From positions 1-25,973 of the forward strand of contig JAJOLB010000040.1 in NCBI GenBank assembly GCA_021129535.1: 25,973 nt of DNA, read 5' to 3'. This stretch comes from Minisyncoccota bacterium (GTDB taxonomy: Bacteria > Patescibacteriota > Minisyncoccia > Phycocordibacterales > UBA1006). How positions within the stretch are numbered: the first letter of the stretch is position 1; every line of letters begins with the position of its first letter. This document shows, in pieces, positions 7,457-14,863 of this stretch. Made by a program: the position numbers and the translations under genes. The notes beneath the pieces were generated by a model. The model worked only from the letters and a program-made list of their open reading frames with translations, searched no databases and was not told the DNA's origin.

Positions 7457-7840
7457 CATGAAAAAATTTATTATAATTTAGTATTAATGGATAATCTTGA
7501 TATTGTAGCCTAGGAACAAGTAATTCATGATATGGGCGGAATTGTAGCCTGGGAAATGATTCGGGAAAATCCTGCAAAGATTTCACATTTATATATTTTA
7601 AATACGATTATCTATGCTGAGGATTTTCATCCGCCAACAGATTTTTCATATACAAATCCATTACATACATTTTTCCTCGACCTCCATTCAAATACATACA
7701 TTGGAAAAATGATTGTGGAAAATATGCTGAAAACAGGAACGGATAACTATTCAATGAATATGGAAACAAGACGTGGATATTGGTTGCCGTTACGTGAAAA
7801 TGCTGATGCCTTGGTCCACTTCTTTACATATACAAAATGA
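7457..7840 (+). pseudogene. remnant of an alpha/beta hydrolase
   Basis: From 7487 the frame reads MDNLDIVA, then an in-frame TAG (7511-7513), then EQVIHDMGGIVAWEMIRENP and about 95 more residues to a TGA. VIHDMGG sits where alpha/beta hydrolases have the nucleophile elbow; Asp at the nucleophile position is typical of haloalkane or haloacetate dehalogenase relatives (HDWGG), whereas esterases have GHSMGG. The N-terminal third with the first beta strands and oxyanion loop is missing, and so is a clear C-terminal catalytic His. The internal stop plus truncation make this a broken gene. An independent 102-residue protein from ATG 7532 is possible but would begin at the active-site elbow, which is unlikely. 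Confidence 0.65.
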
Positions 7841-7877
7841 ATAAAGGGGAATTTAGCAGACTATCGAAAAGTCTTTG

Positions 7878-7904
7878 AAAAACCAATAGTATTGGTTTTT
7901 TTGT
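7878..7904 (+). terminator. intrinsic terminator
   Basis: AAAAACCAA (7878-7886) and TTGGTTTTT (7892-7900) pair around TAGTA, with further T residues. It separates the hydrolase remnant from mutY. Confidence 0.65.
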
Positions 7905-7934
7905 TTTCTTTATACAGGTATACTTGTAAAAGCA

Positions 7935-8804
7935 ATGAAGCCTAATTACCAGCAATTTAAAAATACTGTCATGGAACATTACGGGGAATATGGGCGACAT
8001 GATTTACCTTGGCGGTTAAATCAATCACCATATTATGTGTTAGTTTCTGAGATAATGTTACAGCAAACCCAGGTTGATAGGGTTATTCCATTTTTTGAAA
8101 AATGGATGGAACAGTTTCCAGATATTCAAACACTTGCGACAGCAAAGCAATCTGATGTTTTGCGTCTATGGAAAGGTCTTGGTTACAATTCACGGGCTCT
8201 ACGGTTGCAAAAATGTGCACAGGTGACTATGAATGACTATTTTGGAGTAATCCCGCAGGACTATAAAAAACTGCTGGATTTGCCAGGGATTGGACCCTAT
8301 ACTGCGGCGGCATTAATGAATTTTGCATTTAATACGTGGACGCCATTAATTGAAACAAATATTCGTAGGATTTTTATTCATCATTTTTTCAAAGATGATT
8401 CGCAAATTTCTGATACAGATATTATGGACATGGTGGAGTCTGTTGGTTTTTGTGATGAACCCAAAATATGGTGTTCTGCATTGATGGACTATGGATCTAC
8501 ATTACCAAAGATTATTAAACATAATCCAAATATAAAATCAAAACATTATACCAAGCAATCAAAGTTCGAAGGTTCCGACCGACAAATCCGGGGAATGATT
8601 TTAGAAATTTTACTGGAAAAGAAAAACGGAAAAATGTTGCAGTCGTTGTTGTTTAAGAAATTATATAAACTTTGTCATCAAAAATCACTTTGTCATTCCA
8701 TACTTGATCCGGAATCTCAAAATCTTCGTTACAAAAATATCATTACAAAACTAATAACCGAAGGCTTCATTATAAAAGAAAAAAAGAGCATTATTTTGAA
8801 ATAA
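7935..8804 (+). CDS. mutY: MutY-like A/G-specific adenine DNA glycosylase, without Fe-S cluster
   Basis: It is a base-excision-repair glycosylase of the HhH-GPD superfamily that removes adenine opposite 8-oxoguanine. The adenine-pocket and catalytic Glu motif SEIMLQQTQ is at residue 39, the helix-hairpin-helix LPGIGPYTAAAL near 117, and the segment IETNIRRIF holds Glu where E. coli MutY has the catalytic Asp. The four Cys of the [4Fe-4S] loop are absent: after ALMDYGS the chain goes directly to a basic linker and FEGSDRQIRGMI. The C-terminal NUDIX-like 8-oxoG reader is replaced by a short winged-helix-like tail. At 289 residues it is shorter than the usual 350. Residues about 253-262 (CHSILDPESQ) are encoded by a dispersed repeat. 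The start follows a TATACT box (7919-7924). Confidence 0.88.
   Translation: MKPNYQQFKNTVMEHYGEYGRHDLPWRLNQSPYYVLVSEIMLQQTQVDRVIPFFEKWMEQFPDIQTLATAKQSDVLRLWKGLGYNSRALRLQKCAQVTMNDYFGVIPQDYKKLLDLPGIGPYTAAALMNFAFNTWTPLIETNIRRIFIHHFFKDDSQISDTDIMDMVESVGFCDEPKIWCSALMDYGSTLPKIIKHNPNIKSKHYTKQSKFEGSDRQIRGMILEILLEKKNGKMLQSLLFKKLYKLCHQKSLCHSILDPESQNLRYKNIITKLITEGFIIKEKKSIILK
8690..8723 (+). repeat. dispersed repeat inside mutY, copy 2
   Basis: TTTGTCATTCC, two differing bases, then ACTTGATCCGGAATCTCA nearly repeats, in inverse orientation, the copy at the 5' end of rsgA (about 28 of 30 bases alike by eye). It is read in frame within the C-terminal part of MutY. Confidence 0.7.
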
Positions 8805-8837
8805 ATAAGCTCTTTTAATTTATGTTATTTAAGTAAA

Positions 8838-8846
8838 TGCTATAAT
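8838..8846 (+). promoter_or_regulatory. extended -10 promoter of the helicase-nuclease gene
   Basis: TGC-TATAAT (TATAAT 8841-8846) ends 6 bases before ATG 8853. Confidence 0.6.
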
Positions 8847-8852
8847 AGAAAC

Positions 8853-11800
8853 ATGAAAATATCTGAAAAAGTATTCAACAAACAATATAAAATTCTCAAC
8901 CCAGAACAGAAACGTGCCGTCGACAGCATAGACGGTCCAGTCTTTGTTATGGCGGGTCCAGGAACAGGGAAAACCCAAATTCTGACATTGCGTATTGCAA
9001 ATATTCTGCGTGAGGCATCTGACATCGAGCCGGAAAACATTTTGGCACTGACATTCACCAATGCTGCGGCATATAATATGCGTGAACGTTTATCAGATAT
9101 TATTGGAGGAGAATTGGCATACCGTGTGACTATTTCAACATTTCACGCCTTTGCCGAGGATACGATGAAAAAATTTCCAGAATATTTTCCGCAATTTATT
9201 GCTGCGCGATTGTTGTCGCCGGTAGAGCAGATTGAACTCTTGGAAAAATTGGTGAATAAAATGACAGAATTAGTTCATTTCTCAAAATTTAAACGACGGG
9301 AAAATACCTTGAAAACTATTGCCTTTTCAATTGGAAAAATAAAGAGCGAGGGAATATCGGTGGATGAATATATTAAACAGGTTAACGAAAAATATCATTT
9401 GGATATGGAAAGTCCTGATATGTTTTATAAGCGAAAACATGGAGAATTCCAAAAAGGAGATTTGAAAATTTCTGCGGTTCGGAAACTTGATCGACGGCGG
9501 GAAAAATCTTTAGAGCTTGCAGACATTTATGAACAATATCAAAATGCACTGATAAAAACTAAAATGTATGATTTTTCAGATTTAATGTTAAATTTTGTAA
9601 CAGAATTAGAATCAGAAACAGAATTCCAAACAGAAATCCAAGAGCAATATCATTATATGTTGGTGGATGAACATCAGGATACGAATGATGCACAAAATAG
9701 AATTTTGCACGCATTAATTGATAATCCAGTCTGGGAAGGGAAGCCAAATATTTTTGTTGTTGGGGACACAAAACAGGCAATTTTTCGTTTTGCAGGAGCG
9801 AGCGATAAATCATATTCATCATTGTTGGCGAAACTCTCAGACGTAGAAACTATCGAGCTGGAACATAACTATCGATCACATCAGAATATTCTAGACACAT
9901 CGCATTCATTGATTTCAAAATCTGAATATCATGTTGATGAAATTAAATTAAAAGCCTTTTTCGATAAGGGTGGAGTTTTCCAATATCGACAATTTGGAAA
10001 TGATAAAATGGAGGTTTTGTATGTTGCCCAAGACATCAAACAACGCATTGCTGATGGTCAGGATATTAATAATATTGCCGTATTATATCGAAACAATAAA
10101 GACGGCGAGGATATCAGAAATCTGCTGTCTATTTATGGAATTCCTGTGCGTGATTTCTCGAAAAAAAATATTTTAAAGGATCGTGATGTGATGAAGATTT
10201 TTCTGTTGCTAGGTTCAATTTATAATATGGACGATAACGAGGTTGTTGCGAAATCTTTATTTATTGATTTCCTTGGTTTTGATATTTATGCCGTACAGCG
10301 AATTATTAATGCAGGAAAGGCTGCAAAAAATGTCACCAAAAAATCAATATACAGCATTATTTCTGATGCAAAACGTATGACTGATATTGGTATTGATGAA
10401 GATAATCAAAATGATTTTCTGGATTATGCTGATATGTTACAGCGTGCAAAATCAGAATCAGAAAATAATGATTTCCTGACATTTTTCTCGTGGTTTGTGC
10501 GTGAATCAGGTGTATTAAAATATTTTTTGGGTCACGCGGATTCAAGTATTGGAATTGGAAAAATTGAAAAGCTCTTTGATGAAATTAGAAAGGAGTCTTT
10601 GGCACGTACAGAATTCAGCTTTGCAGATTTTATTCAGTATCTGAATACTCTAAAAAAACATAATATTGCGATGAATATGACCAATGCATTATCTGACGGT
10701 GTTCAAATGATGACCTTTCATGGATCAAAAGGGCTCGAATTTGAAACGGTTTATATTATAAAATCATTACAAAAACGACGAATGGGTGCAGAGATTGCTT
10801 TGCCGTTCGAGGACTTTTCCGATGGTGCAACTGATGACGAGCGACGTTTATTGTATGTTGCCATAACACGTGCCAAACATGAATGTTACATCTCATCACA
10901 TATTTTAAATGCCGAAGGTAAAGAAAAAAATGCCTCTGCATTTATTGGTGAAATTGACGGACTGGAAACCGTTGATGTTTCTGATTGGGAACGCGAACAT
11001 ACTGGTGATATTGTTGATTTGTTTGGAGAACCAAATGAACATGTGGTGTCATTGCTGGATGCAGAGTATATTCAGCAATTGTTTCGTAGCAAACAATTAT
11101 CAGTTTCGGCATTAAATAATTATATGGAGTCACCATTGAAATATTTTTTCAGAAACCTGGTTGCTTTACCCGAGGCGCGTTCGCATTTTCTAGATTTTGG
11201 GAATTTAATGCATGGAACCTTGGAACATTATTTTGATGTTTGTAAAAACGAGAACAAAATTCTGGGTGCTGACGTTTTGAAAACTTCGTTTGATGCTATC
11301 CTAGATTCAAAACCTTATTATGCAGAATTCGCCGAGCGAGCATGGGGAATGTTGGAATCATATCATGCACACAACAGGGAACAGTTTATGGTTCCTGTCG
11401 AAAATGAATTAACGGTTCGCGGGATTCCCTTTGATATAGGAAATGATGAAACTATTAATCTATCAGGTGCAATTGATAAAATTACACGTAATGATGATGG
11501 TTCATTAACGGTTTGGGATTATAAAACGGGACGAGCCTATTCAGATATGGACAAAGGGCGAAAAGAAAAAACAAAACGACAGGCGACATTTTACAAAATG
11601 TTATTACAGCACGCCTATGACGGGCGATATAATTTTAAATATGCAATATTTGATTTCCTCGAAAAAAATGAAAAAGGGGAATACGAACAAGCAACATTCG
11701 AGATTACCCAATCTGATGTTGATGAATTAAAAGTTCAGATAATGGAACTAGTAAATGATATTAAAAATGGAACATTATTGGAAAAAGATTTCTCACGTGA

Positions 11801-11891
11801 TTCTACAAATGCAGAGTTGTTGGAATTTTTGGAGGTTATGAAAGGTCCACGAACTGCGGAGCAATTGGATTTGTTTGTGAAAAAGTTATAA
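8853..11891 (+). CDS. UvrD-type helicase fused to a RecB-like nuclease
   Basis: This 1012-residue protein is a superfamily 1A DNA helicase with a C-terminal PD-(D/E)XK nuclease, resembling AdnA/AdnB and AddA subunits of end-resection machines. Helicase motifs are in order: Walker A AGPGTGKT (34-41), LALTFTNAAA, Walker B LVDEHQDTN (about 270), VVGDTKQAIFRFAGA (about 304), EHNYRSHQNIL, MMTFHGSKGLEFE (about 617) and LLYVAITRAKH. The nuclease domain has SALNNYMESPLKYFF (about 751), DFGNLMHGTLEHYF, AIDKIT then VWDYKTG (about 872-891), and QATFYKMLL. The Cys that usually precedes Pro in AddB/AdnA nucleases (CP) is Ser here (ESP), so no Fe-S staple is expected. No RecC- or RecD-like partner is in the window. 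It may process double-strand breaks alone or with a partner elsewhere. Confidence 0.9.
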   Translation: MKISEKVFNKQYKILNPEQKRAVDSIDGPVFVMAGPGTGKTQILTLRIANILREASDIEPENILALTFTNAAAYNMRERLSDIIGGELAYRVTISTFHAFAEDTMKKFPEYFPQFIAARLLSPVEQIELLEKLVNKMTELVHFSKFKRRENTLKTIAFSIGKIKSEGISVDEYIKQVNEKYHLDMESPDMFYKRKHGEFQKGDLKISAVRKLDRRREKSLELADIYEQYQNALIKTKMYDFSDLMLNFVTELESETEFQTEIQEQYHYMLVDEHQDTNDAQNRILHALIDNPVWEGKPNIFVVGDTKQAIFRFAGASDKSYSSLLAKLSDVETIELEHNYRSHQNILDTSHSLISKSEYHVDEIKLKAFFDKGGVFQYRQFGNDKMEVLYVAQDIKQRIADGQDINNIAVLYRNNKDGEDIRNLLSIYGIPVRDFSKKNILKDRDVMKIFLLLGSIYNMDDNEVVAKSLFIDFLGFDIYAVQRIINAGKAAKNVTKKSIYSIISDAKRMTDIGIDEDNQNDFLDYADMLQRAKSESENNDFLTFFSWFVRESGVLKYFLGHADSSIGIGKIEKLFDEIRKESLARTEFSFADFIQYLNTLKKHNIAMNMTNALSDGVQMMTFHGSKGLEFETVYIIKSLQKRRMGAEIALPFEDFSDGATDDERRLLYVAITRAKHECYISSHILNAEGKEKNASAFIGEIDGLETVDVSDWEREHTGDIVDLFGEPNEHVVSLLDAEYIQQLFRSKQLSVSALNNYMESPLKYFFRNLVALPEARSHFLDFGNLMHGTLEHYFDVCKNENKILGADVLKTSFDAILDSKPYYAEFAERAWGMLESYHAHNREQFMVPVENELTVRGIPFDIGNDETINLSGAIDKITRNDDGSLTVWDYKTGRAYSDMDKGRKEKTKRQATFYKMLLQHAYDGRYNFKYAIFDFLEKNEKGEYEQATFEITQSDVDELKVQIMELVNDIKNGTLLEKDFSRDSTNAELLEFLEVMKGPRTAEQLDLFVKKL

Positions 11892-11991
11892 ACAAGTGAA
11901 CCTCTTTGTTGAGATCAGCGTTTGGGCGCTCACGGTACATAAATACCGCTCGCGCCTAAACACTAATTCCACCGCGATTTTCATCTTGTTT
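11890..11991. repeat. 102-bp imperfect palindrome abutting the helicase stop codon
   Basis: Outer arms AAACAAG (11890-11896) and CTTGTTT (11985-11991) and inner arms GTTTGGGCGC (11920-11929) and GCGCCTAAAC (11952-11961), then CGGTA and TACCG around CATAAA, build one long hairpin with internal loops. It is clearly richer in G and C than its surroundings. It could be a palindromic mobile element of REP or MITE type, or a structured RNA. The last two bases of the helicase TAA belong to it. Confidence 0.6.
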
Positions 11992-12008
11992 CTATAATTT
12001 TTAAATAA

Positions 12009-12036
12009 AAATACACAAGTTGTTACTTGTGTATTT
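12009..12036. terminator. bidirectional terminator
   Basis: AAATACACAAGT (12009-12020) and ACTTGTGTATTT (12025-12036) are a perfect 12-bp stem with loop TGTT, placed between the convergent helicase and 148-residue gene. Confidence 0.7.
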
Positions 12037-12049
12037 AAATATATTAATT

Positions 12050-12496
12050 TTAACTAAAAGATTTATCAATTTTAGTATTAACTTCTTTAGCTCCTATTCC
12101 AGTTAAAAGCGAACCGACAAGAATAGAACATCCCACTAAAAACCTTTTCATTTGTAAAACAACCTCTTGCTTTACTTCTGGTGCTACCTCACGTTCGCCA
12201 ACATGAAAGTTTGCATGACTTAGTGTTTCAACAAAGGAGTCACCTGCTAGATATAATCCAGCCACTCCAACAGCGGCTCCTCCTACCATAACCATTGAAC
12301 CAGGTATTTTTGAGATATTTTTTGCAATTTTTTTTGCAAAAGAAATTTTTTCCTCAGGTTCTAACTGTTCAATCTCTTTCAGGTTTTCTTGAAATTCTTC
12401 AATTTCAGCAGCTTCCAAGGGTGTATCAATAGTCTCTAAATTATCTGTTGGATTAGCATCAACATTTTCTTGTTTATTTTTAAAATCTTCTATCAT
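12050..12496 (-). CDS. small membrane protein of unknown function, 148 residues
   Basis: Not recognised. The first 60 residues are soluble and very acidic (LEAAEIEEFQENLKEIEQLE). Two hydrophobic segments follow: about residues 68-88 (SMVMVGGAAVGVAGLYLAG) and near the C terminus (FLVGCSILVGSLLTGIGA). The segment between them is polar. The gene starts 4 bases after the stop of a 44-residue gene on the same strand, so they form a two-gene unit driven by the TTGACA promoter at 12665-12693. It ends in TAA before the shared terminator. Confidence 0.65.
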   Translation of the reverse strand: MIEDFKNKQENVDANPTDNLETIDTPLEAAEIEEFQENLKEIEQLEPEEKISFAKKIAKNISKIPGSMVMVGGAAVGVAGLYLAGDSFVETLSHANFHVGEREVAPEVKQEVVLQMKRFLVGCSILVGSLLTGIGAKEVNTKIDKSFS

Positions 12497-12500
12497 AATA

Positions 12501-12635
12501 TTATTTGTTTAAGAATTCTTTTGAGACAGCATTTACCTCTCTAATAATCTTTGTGAAATGTTTTAATAAAACTTCTTTGTCTATATCGCTAATTTCACCA
12601 TTCTCTAATTTTTCCAATAACTCTTTTGTATTCAT
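12501..12635 (-). CDS. small protein of unknown function, 44 residues
   Basis: A frame from ATG 12635 to TAA 12501 encodes a soluble, helical, highly charged protein (it begins MNTKELLEKLENGEISDIDK and ends EVNAVSKEFLNK). It lies 4 bases upstream of the 148-residue gene and shares its promoter. The tight spacing and codon-like composition support it. Function unknown; a small regulator or chaperone of its partner is possible but not shown. Confidence 0.6.
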   Translation of the reverse strand: MNTKELLEKLENGEISDIDKEVLLKHFTKIIREVNAVSKEFLNK

Positions 12636-12664
12636 AATATATAATGTATTACCTTATAATATAA

Positions 12665-12693
12665 TTTAAATATATTAAAGATATATAGAGTTG
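12665..12693 (-). promoter_or_regulatory. sigma70-type promoter of the 44/148-residue gene pair
   Basis: Read on the minus strand, ACTACTTGACA contains a perfect TTGACA, followed after 17 bases by TATATT. Transcription would start about 25-30 bases before ATG 12635. A DnaA-box-like TTATCCACA lies upstream at 12735-12727. Confidence 0.6.
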
Positions 12694-12858
12694 TCAAGTA
12701 GTGTAGTATTGCAGCATTAACTTGATTGTGGATAACTTTTTCAATCTTTCAAAAAGTGTGGTTCCTCCCATCCCCAAACCTCTATGTTTCATTCTGAAAT
12801 CTTTTTTCAAAAACAAGTATCTCTTCCTCTGTTTTATTACTTTGAGTGCAAGAGCTTG
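12694..12858 (-). pseudogene. possible coding remnant
   Basis: On the minus strand a frame of 54 codons is open between TAA and TGA and reads like protein (it contains QRKRYLFLKKDFRMKHRGLG and TTLFERLKKL). It has no good start at its 5' end; the first ATG would give only 32 residues, and the stop overlaps the TTGACA box of the next promoter. It may be the tail of a lost gene. I cannot name the family. Confidence 0.25.
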
Positions 12859-13006
12859 TTAATACAATAAATTATAAGATTATTTTTTTCATATTTTTAA
12901 TTTAATTTTGTGAAATATTTCAATTTAAATATAATAAAGAGAGTTTTGCCAAACAAGAGTTATTTTTTTTCTATGAATATTTATTCATTTTATATATACT
13001 AAAATA
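12859..13006. other. AT-rich intergenic stretch before uppP
   Basis: Contains a small palindrome TTGTGAAATATTTCAA around 12908-12923 and the uppP -10 box TATACT (12995-13000), six bases before ATG 13007. Nothing else is seen. Confidence 0.45.
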
Positions 13007-13804
13007 ATGTTTGAATCTTTTATTTTAGGAGCTGTTCAGGGTATTGCAGAATGGCTACCTGTTTCGTCAGAAGCGATGATTGTTTTGGTAAAAAATAATT
13101 TTTTCCCCAGTGGAATGAATTTTTCTGAAATGATTTCCTTTGCAATTTTTTTACATTTAGGGACATTATTGGCGGCAAGTGTTTATTTTAGAAAAAAAAT
13201 AATTAATCTTGTTAAAAATTTATTTCATTATAAAAAAATATCTAAAGATCAAAAAAATGAATTAAATTTCATTATAATAGCAACACTTATCTCTGGGGTT
13301 TTAGGTTTTTCTATTTTGAAAACTATTGAAAATTATGTGTCATTTTTTGAAAACGAAATGGTTATTAATATTGTGGTTGCGGTGTTTTTGTTAATTACAG
13401 CATTTTTTTTGTTTCTTGCAGAAAGACAGAAGAATATAAAAACGGTGATCCTGACAAAGAAAAAAGCCCTAATAACAGGGATATTTCAGGCCTTTGCCGC
13501 GATTCCTGGAATATCACGTTCAGGGTCAACAATTGCCGGAATGGGGTTATTGGGAATTAAAAAAGAAAAGGTTTTAGAATTGAGCTTTATTTTATCTATT
13601 CCCTTGGTGCTGTTTGCAAATGTTATTTTGAACTATGATATGTTTTCAGAAATTAATTTATCACACATTGTTGCGCTATCTTCGGCATTTGTTTTTGGAA
13701 TATTAACGATTGAAATTTTATTACGTTTAGTAAAAAAAATTAGATTCAGTTATTTTGTTGGGGTTTTTGCCTTGTTAATTATTTTTCTACAAATAGTTTT
13801 ATAA
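13007..13804 (+). CDS. uppP: undecaprenyl-diphosphatase (UppP/BacA)
   Basis: An integral membrane phosphatase that recycles undecaprenyl diphosphate, the lipid carrier of cell-wall synthesis; members give bacitracin tolerance. At 265 residues it has the normal length. The two family motifs are present: GAVQGIAEWLPVSSEAMI at the N terminus (Gln/Glu-rich motif with PVSSE) and IPGISRSGSTIAGM around residue 170. About seven to eight hydrophobic segments alternate with short loops. The start is supported by TATACT ending 6 bases before ATG. The next gene begins 33 bases downstream with its own -10 box. It implies a peptidoglycan or related envelope polymer. Confidence 0.93.
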   Translation: MFESFILGAVQGIAEWLPVSSEAMIVLVKNNFFPSGMNFSEMISFAIFLHLGTLLAASVYFRKKIINLVKNLFHYKKISKDQKNELNFIIIATLISGVLGFSILKTIENYVSFFENEMVINIVVAVFLLITAFFLFLAERQKNIKTVILTKKKALITGIFQAFAAIPGISRSGSTIAGMGLLGIKKEKVLELSFILSIPLVLFANVILNYDMFSEINLSHIVALSSAFVFGILTIEILLRLVKKIRFSYFVGVFALLIIFLQIVL

Positions 13805-13837
13805 GATTTAGTTTTTAAATATGCTACTATAATAAAT

Positions 13838-14269
13838 ATGAAATTTATTGCTCGAAAACTTGTTCAATTTGTAGAATGGATTGAAACAATGTCGCCAAAA
13901 CTACATGTTTTCCATATAGAAGATATTTTTGTTATTGTAGTATTGGCGATCACAGCCTTTGTGTTAAAAGGCGACTATATTGAATGGTTTGGTGTATTGG
14001 CGGTATATTTAACCTTTAAACATGATGTTATTGCCTTTCGGTTAGAGGCTGCCGAGGAAGATCGTGAGGAGCACGGAAAACCTTTTATAAAATCATACAA
14101 GGCACAAACACAGTATTTTTATGCGAAAGAAGCTGTTTGGTTGATCTATTTTCTATTGTTTGGTGCATGGTCTGGGTTGGTTGGTGTTATTATATTTTTA
14201 TTGTATCCAACATGGCATGATATTCGTGAAAAATATCACACGAAACGTAAGGAAAATAAACTACTATAG
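13838..14269 (+). CDS. conserved-looking membrane protein of unknown function, 143 residues
   Basis: I do not recognise the family. There are two N-terminal hydrophobic segments (IFVIVVLAITAFVL and WFGVLAVYLTF), a charged loop (EAAEEDREEHGKPF) with YKAQTQYFYAKEA, and a C-terminal hydrophobic stretch (WLIYFLLFGAWSGLVGVI) before YPTWHDIREKY and a basic end. Extended -10 box TGC-TACTAT (13825-13830) ends 7 bases before the ATG. Its TAG stop lies in a terminator loop. It may be cotranscribed in part with uppP. Confidence 0.75.
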   Translation: MKFIARKLVQFVEWIETMSPKLHVFHIEDIFVIVVLAITAFVLKGDYIEWFGVLAVYLTFKHDVIAFRLEAAEEDREEHGKPFIKSYKAQTQYFYAKEAVWLIYFLLFGAWSGLVGVIIFLLYPTWHDIREKYHTKRKENKLL

Positions 14270-14283
14270 TTTGTTTTCTTTTT
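14252..14283 (+). terminator. terminator containing the stop codon of the 143-residue gene
   Basis: GAAAATAAACTA (14252-14263) and TAGTTTGTTTTC (14267-14278) pair with one U-G, followed by a T run; the TAG stop is the first codon of the 3' arm. Confidence 0.7.
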
Positions 14284-14323
14284 TTTATTATGTCATAATA
14301 ATACAAAATTTAAAATAAAAAAA

Positions 14324-14798
14324 ATGAAAAAATACATTGTTATTCTGACATTTATGTTAGGTCCTTTGTTTTTTCACAAGGGTTTAAGAAAACAGATATT
14401 GATATTCGTTTCGATCAAGCTCGGTTTAGGATTCATGATTAATTTAAAATTATGAAACAGCCTGTTTCCACCTTTATTATTGTTCGCTTTAATAAATTAG
14501 AGTTCTATGAAGAGATTAAAATCTCCGTGGATAAATATACTGTCTTGAGCCTTGGTGTTGGTGGAGATTATAAATATGAGACAGGAATCATTCACCGCGT
14601 TTACGATTTAATATTATATCGCAGTTTGATCCTTGTGATGTTAGAATTAATATTGGTAGCGATATTAAAACATATGGTGTTTCAACACGTGTAATGTGTA
14701 GTTTTAAAAATAACTTTTCATTTGGTATACAAACGGCAAATGAATTTTATGGACCAAGAGCTGAGTGGGATTTCAAGATCTTCAAAGAAAAAGAATAA
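14324..14798 (+). pseudogene. frameshifted gene for a secreted, probably beta-rich protein
   Basis: Three pieces in different frames together read as one protein. ATG 14324 opens a signal-peptide-like start (MKKYIVILTFMLGPLFF) at a run of six T; one added or lost T would lead into SQGFKKTDIDIRFDQARF. That frame meets TAA at about 14440 and continues from 14452 (MKQPVSTFIIVRFNKLEF, then VLSLGVGGDYKYETGIIHR). A second shift near 14610-14635 leads into FDPCDVRINIGSDIKTYG and a tail ending AEWDFKIFKEKE before TAA 14798. Two shifts and an internal stop make it a decayed gene, unless assembly errors are responsible. The alternating hydrophobic pattern suggests beta strands. Family not recognised. 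Confidence 0.6.
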
Positions 14799-14800
14799 AG

Positions 14801-14832
14801 ATCATAAAGGTTAAATACTTTTATGATTTTTT
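14801..14832 (+). terminator. intrinsic terminator
   Basis: ATCATAAA (14801-14808) and TTTATGAT (14820-14827) pair, followed by TTTTTTA. It ends the decayed secreted-protein transcript. Confidence 0.6.
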
Positions 14833-14848
14833 AATTCTTTTCTAAAAC

Positions 14849-14857
14849 TGATATAAT
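14849..14857 (+). promoter_or_regulatory. extended -10 promoter of gap
   Basis: TGA-TATAAT (TATAAT 14852-14857) ends 6 bases before ATG 14864. Confidence 0.65.
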
Positions 14858-14863
14858 AGAATT

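Noticed and set aside
12727..12735. Perfect DnaA-box-like sequence (TTATCCACA on the minus strand)
   Set aside because: A single box without a cluster, without dnaA or dnaN nearby and without a clear unwinding element does not make an origin.
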